DNA of 6,473 nucleotides from an uncultured Caryophanales bacterium (GTDB lineage: Bacteria; Bacillota_I; Bacilli_A; RF39; UBA660): NCBI GenBank assembly GCA_947168625.1, contig CAMVMQ010000049.1:1-6473 (forward strand). Reading direction: 5' to 3'. Under the pieces are notes generated by a model. It was not told the origin of the DNA. It made no database searches and worked only from the letters and a program-made list of their open reading frames with translations. Positions 5,990 through 6,473 of the stretch are shown piece by piece (position 1 is the first letter of the stretch; each line of letters starts with the position of its first letter). The translations under genes and the position numbers were made by a program.

Positions 5990-5992
5990 GAC

Positions 5993-6021
5993 TTTACAAG
6001 ATAGATAATTAGTGTTATTAT
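5993..6021 (+). promoter_or_regulatory. rRNA promoter P1
   Basis: TTTACA (5993-5998), a 17-base spacer ending in TGT, and TATTAT (6016-6021), giving an extended -10 promoter. The start is expected near 6028. It is about 390 bases before 16S and forms a direct repeat with P2. Confidence 0.82.
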
Positions 6022-6028
6022 ACATTAC

Positions 6029-6055
6029 AGCAACTGAGGAAAAATCCTTTTTGCT
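6029..6055 (+). other. Hairpin at the P1 start site
   Basis: AGCAA (6029-6033) pairs with TTGCT (6051-6055), and GAGGA (6036-6040) with TCCTT (6045-6049, one wobble), around an AAAA loop with a small internal loop between the two helices. It would form at the very 5' end of transcripts from P1. Confidence 0.55.
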
Positions 6056-6096
6056 AAAGAAGTATCATAAAAAATAAACTTTTTTAAAAAAAAGTC

Positions 6097-6125
6097 TTTA
6101 CAAAGTTTAGAATTAGTGTTATGAT
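6097..6125 (+). promoter_or_regulatory. rRNA promoter P2
   Basis: TTTACA (6097-6102), a 17-base spacer ending in TGT, and TATGAT (6120-6125), again with an extended -10. The start is expected near 6132. It is a near copy of P1. Confidence 0.82.
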
Positions 6126-6129
6126 ACAG

Positions 6130-6162
6130 TACAAGTGATGCGGAAATGCATTCACATTTGTA
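6130..6162 (+). other. Hairpin at the P2 start site
   Basis: TACAA (6130-6134) pairs with TTGTA (6158-6162); GTGA (6135-6138) with TCAC (6152-6155); TGC (6139-6141) with GCA (6148-6150), around a GGAAAT loop with small bulges at 6151 and 6156-6157. It begins at about +1 of P2 and is not followed by a T-tract, so it does not look like a terminator. Confidence 0.55.
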
Positions 6163-6170
6163 TCTTTGAA

Positions 6171-6186
6171 AAAATGTAAACATTTT
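6171..6186. repeat. 16-base palindrome in the rRNA leader
   Basis: AAAATGT (6171-6177) and ACATTTT (6180-6186) are perfect inverted copies around a central AA. The loop is too small for a good RNA hairpin without opening the stem, so a dimeric DNA-binding site is one reading. No known operator is clearly matched. Confidence 0.5.
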
Positions 6187-6277
6187 AACAAATAGTGCAT
6201 ATATTATTATGTAATATTTAATATTGTTAAACTGTTTTTATTTTGCTTAAAAAAAAATAAAAAAGTAAAAAAAATGG

Positions 6278-6306
6278 TTGACAATAATTTAAATATTTGT
6301 TATATT
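6278..6306 (+). promoter_or_regulatory. rRNA promoter P3, proximal
   Basis: A perfect TTGACA (6278-6283), a 17-base spacer ending in TGT, and TATATT (6301-6306), preceded by three A runs. The start is expected near 6313, about 100 bases before 16S. It is the best -35 of the three. Confidence 0.85.
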
Positions 6307-6343
6307 ATTAATGCACTTGAAAAAAAAGATGCAAAAAAAGAAA

Positions 6344-6358
6344 AGTTCTTTGAAAACT
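6344..6358 (+). promoter_or_regulatory. boxA-like antitermination site in rRNA leader
   Basis: AGTTCTTTGAAAACT matches the conserved Firmicute rRNA leader (compare boxA TGCTCTTTGAAAACT). This site recruits NusB and NusE (S10) to prevent early termination of rRNA transcripts. It lies about 55 bases before the mature 16S end. Confidence 0.78.
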
Positions 6359-6414
6359 AAGCAAAATGTCAATTTGAGTAGCTAGGAAATTTAACTTATG
6401 ATAAATTATTTATT

Positions 6415-6473
<59 letters not shown>

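Larger units (their letters stand above)
5984..6134 (+). repeat. Direct repeat of the P1 and P2 promoter cores
   Basis: Bases 5984-6030 match 6088-6134 at about 38 of 47 positions, offset 104. The match includes the A run, CTTTACAA, a fully identical AATTAGTGTTAT block across spacer and -10, and ATACA after it. Sequence between and after the copies is unrelated, pointing to duplication of a promoter core or selection on it. Confidence 0.75.
5961..6414 (+). promoter_or_regulatory. rRNA operon control and leader region
   Basis: This stretch of about 450 bases holds no coding sequence. It contains three tandem promoters (-35 boxes at 5993, 6097 and 6278), A-tract upstream elements, a hairpin at each of the first two start sites, a 16-base palindrome and a boxA-like leader. 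No tRNA is visible before the 16S gene. Confidence 0.85.

Noticed and set aside
6078..6095. ACTTTTTT/AAAAAAAAGT inverted repeat as a terminator of P1 transcripts
   Set aside because: It is nearly all A-T with no T-tract after it and lies against the P2 -35; better explained as an A-tract upstream element.

Overview
The window is very AT-rich DNA (roughly a quarter G+C by eye) from a low-GC Firmicute or Bacilli-type bacterium. Supporting signs are AT-biased codons, Shine-Dalgarno sites of the AGGAG and GGTGA type, TTGAAA/N17/TATAAT promoters, a BofA homologue, and a Firmicute-style rRNA leader (GTTCTTTGAAAACT) before the 5' end of a 16S gene. Tryptophan is encoded by TGG, and the one TGA (end of the murD-murC gene) behaves as a stop, so the standard bacterial code fits. 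A rubrerythrin suggests an anaerobic or microaerophilic life. An uncultured gut-type Bacilli lineage is plausible but not provable here.

Layout, left to right: a BofA-family small membrane protein (28-282) ending in a perfect hairpin terminator; a 202-residue protein of unknown function with its own consensus promoter (362-970) and terminator; a long gene (1044-3767) whose product joins a complete MurD ligase to a complete MurC ligase; a convergent small DUF5661-like gene (3769-4035, minus) that shares a bidirectional terminator with it; a putative Cys-His-Asp papain/transglutaminase-fold protein (4110-4808); rubrerythrin (4868-5407); a TspO/MBR membrane protein (5470-5898); then about 510 bases of rRNA control region with three tandem promoters, start-site hairpins and a boxA-like leader, and the first 59 or so bases of 16S rRNA (6415 to the window end).

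Most genes look monocistronic: four have a near-consensus promoter directly upstream and four terminators follow genes on the plus strand, several with the stop codon inside the stem. Gene products fall into cell-wall precursor synthesis (MurD-MurC, consecutive steps in one chain), oxidative-stress or tetrapyrrole physiology (rubrerythrin, TspO), and unknowns. BofA close to a 16S gene recalls the Bacillus subtilis recR-bofA-rrnA neighbourhood, here with six extra genes in between.

The strongest observation is the MurD-MurC fusion. Its longest possible reading frame starts at a TTG at 993, which is in fact the -35 box of the gene's own promoter, so the start should be moved to 1044. The second most interesting part is the duplicated rRNA promoter pair, with a conserved spacer block and a distinct hairpin at each predicted +1.
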